Origin: Alviniconcha marisindica
Lineage: Eukaryota > Mollusca > Gastropoda > Provannidae
DNA length: 64,000 bases
Reading direction: 5' to 3'
Assembly (NCBI GenBank): GCA_018857735.1
Contig: JABMCL010003549.1
Span: forward strand, 251,001 to 315,000
Positions 63,861 to 64,000 of the stretch are shown here, one piece after another. The notes under the pieces are model-generated. The model did not search any database, was not told where the DNA came from, and saw nothing but the letters and a program-made list of their open reading frames with translations. Positions within the stretch are counted from its first letter, which is position 1. Every line of letters starts with the position of its first letter. The translations under genes and the position numbers were made by a program.

Positions 63861-64000
63861 CTTCTTTTCTTTTTTGCTTGCTGATCAACACCGAAAGCGA
63901 CCTTGTTTATCCGGAGCTTTTTCTTCTCTTTTTTTTTCTTTTTTTTTTCTTCTTCTCTTTTTTTGCTTGCTGATCAACACCGAAAGCGACCTTGTTTATC
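63115..64000. repeat. About 85-90-bp pyrimidine-rich tandem array, about 11 copies, running off the window
   Basis: Each unit has tttgcttgctgatcaacacc, gaaagcgaccttgtttatcc, ggagct and then a T/C tract of about 40-50 bases. The T/C tract varies in length and the 45-bp core is nearly constant. Confidence 0.95.

Overview
The window is animal nuclear DNA, most likely from a lophotrochozoan and probably a gastropod mollusc. It carries two spliced, intron-rich genes of ordinary metazoan families, very high tandem-repeat density, long (CA)n/(TG)n tracts, tRNA-derived SINEs and MITEs. No bacterial, viral or organellar gene was recognised. The phylum is inferred from the general look of introns and SINEs, not proven.

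Gene 1 (+ strand, about 942 to 20.2 kb) is the 3' part of an ALMS-motif centrosomal protein, most like ALMS1. Thirteen coding exons can be joined. Twelve of the thirteen were placed by reading frame and splice phase. One very long exon (9120-11987) encodes a charged coiled coil followed by a Ser/Pro/Arg-rich region, and the last five exons encode the conserved C-terminal block ending in the ALMS motif. The gene starts upstream of the window. The frame across exons 10-12 is ambiguous.

Gene 2 (- strand, 53.45 to 35.84 kb) is a complete 323-residue sideroflexin of the SFXN1/SFXN3 type, a mitochondrial inner-membrane serine transporter, in ten coding exons with all phases consistent. A second copy of the 3' half of exon 8, with its own splice donor, lies about 120 bp downstream. 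A minisatellite upstream of exon 2 is built from copies of the exon 2 splice acceptor. The two genes converge and are not known to act together.

Layout: 0-18.4 kb ALMS-gene exons separated by introns made largely of minisatellites; 18.4-20.2 kb its 3' UTR; 20.2-35.8 kb the region between the two stop codons, containing large arrays (29-, 68-, 57-, 54- and 42-bp units) and probably the sideroflexin 3' UTR; 35.8-53.4 kb sideroflexin exons with repeat-filled introns, two piggyBac-type MITEs, a fold-back MITE and SINE pieces; 53.4-64 kb sideroflexin upstream region with a 381-bp tandem duplication, SINEs, microsatellites and a pyrimidine-rich array running off the end.

The most interesting signals are in how repeats relate to splicing: arrays whose every unit looks like a 3' splice site, an exon-derived minisatellite, and a candidate duplicated alternative exon in the sideroflexin gene. 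All are readings of sequence only. Without RNA data none is shown to be functional.
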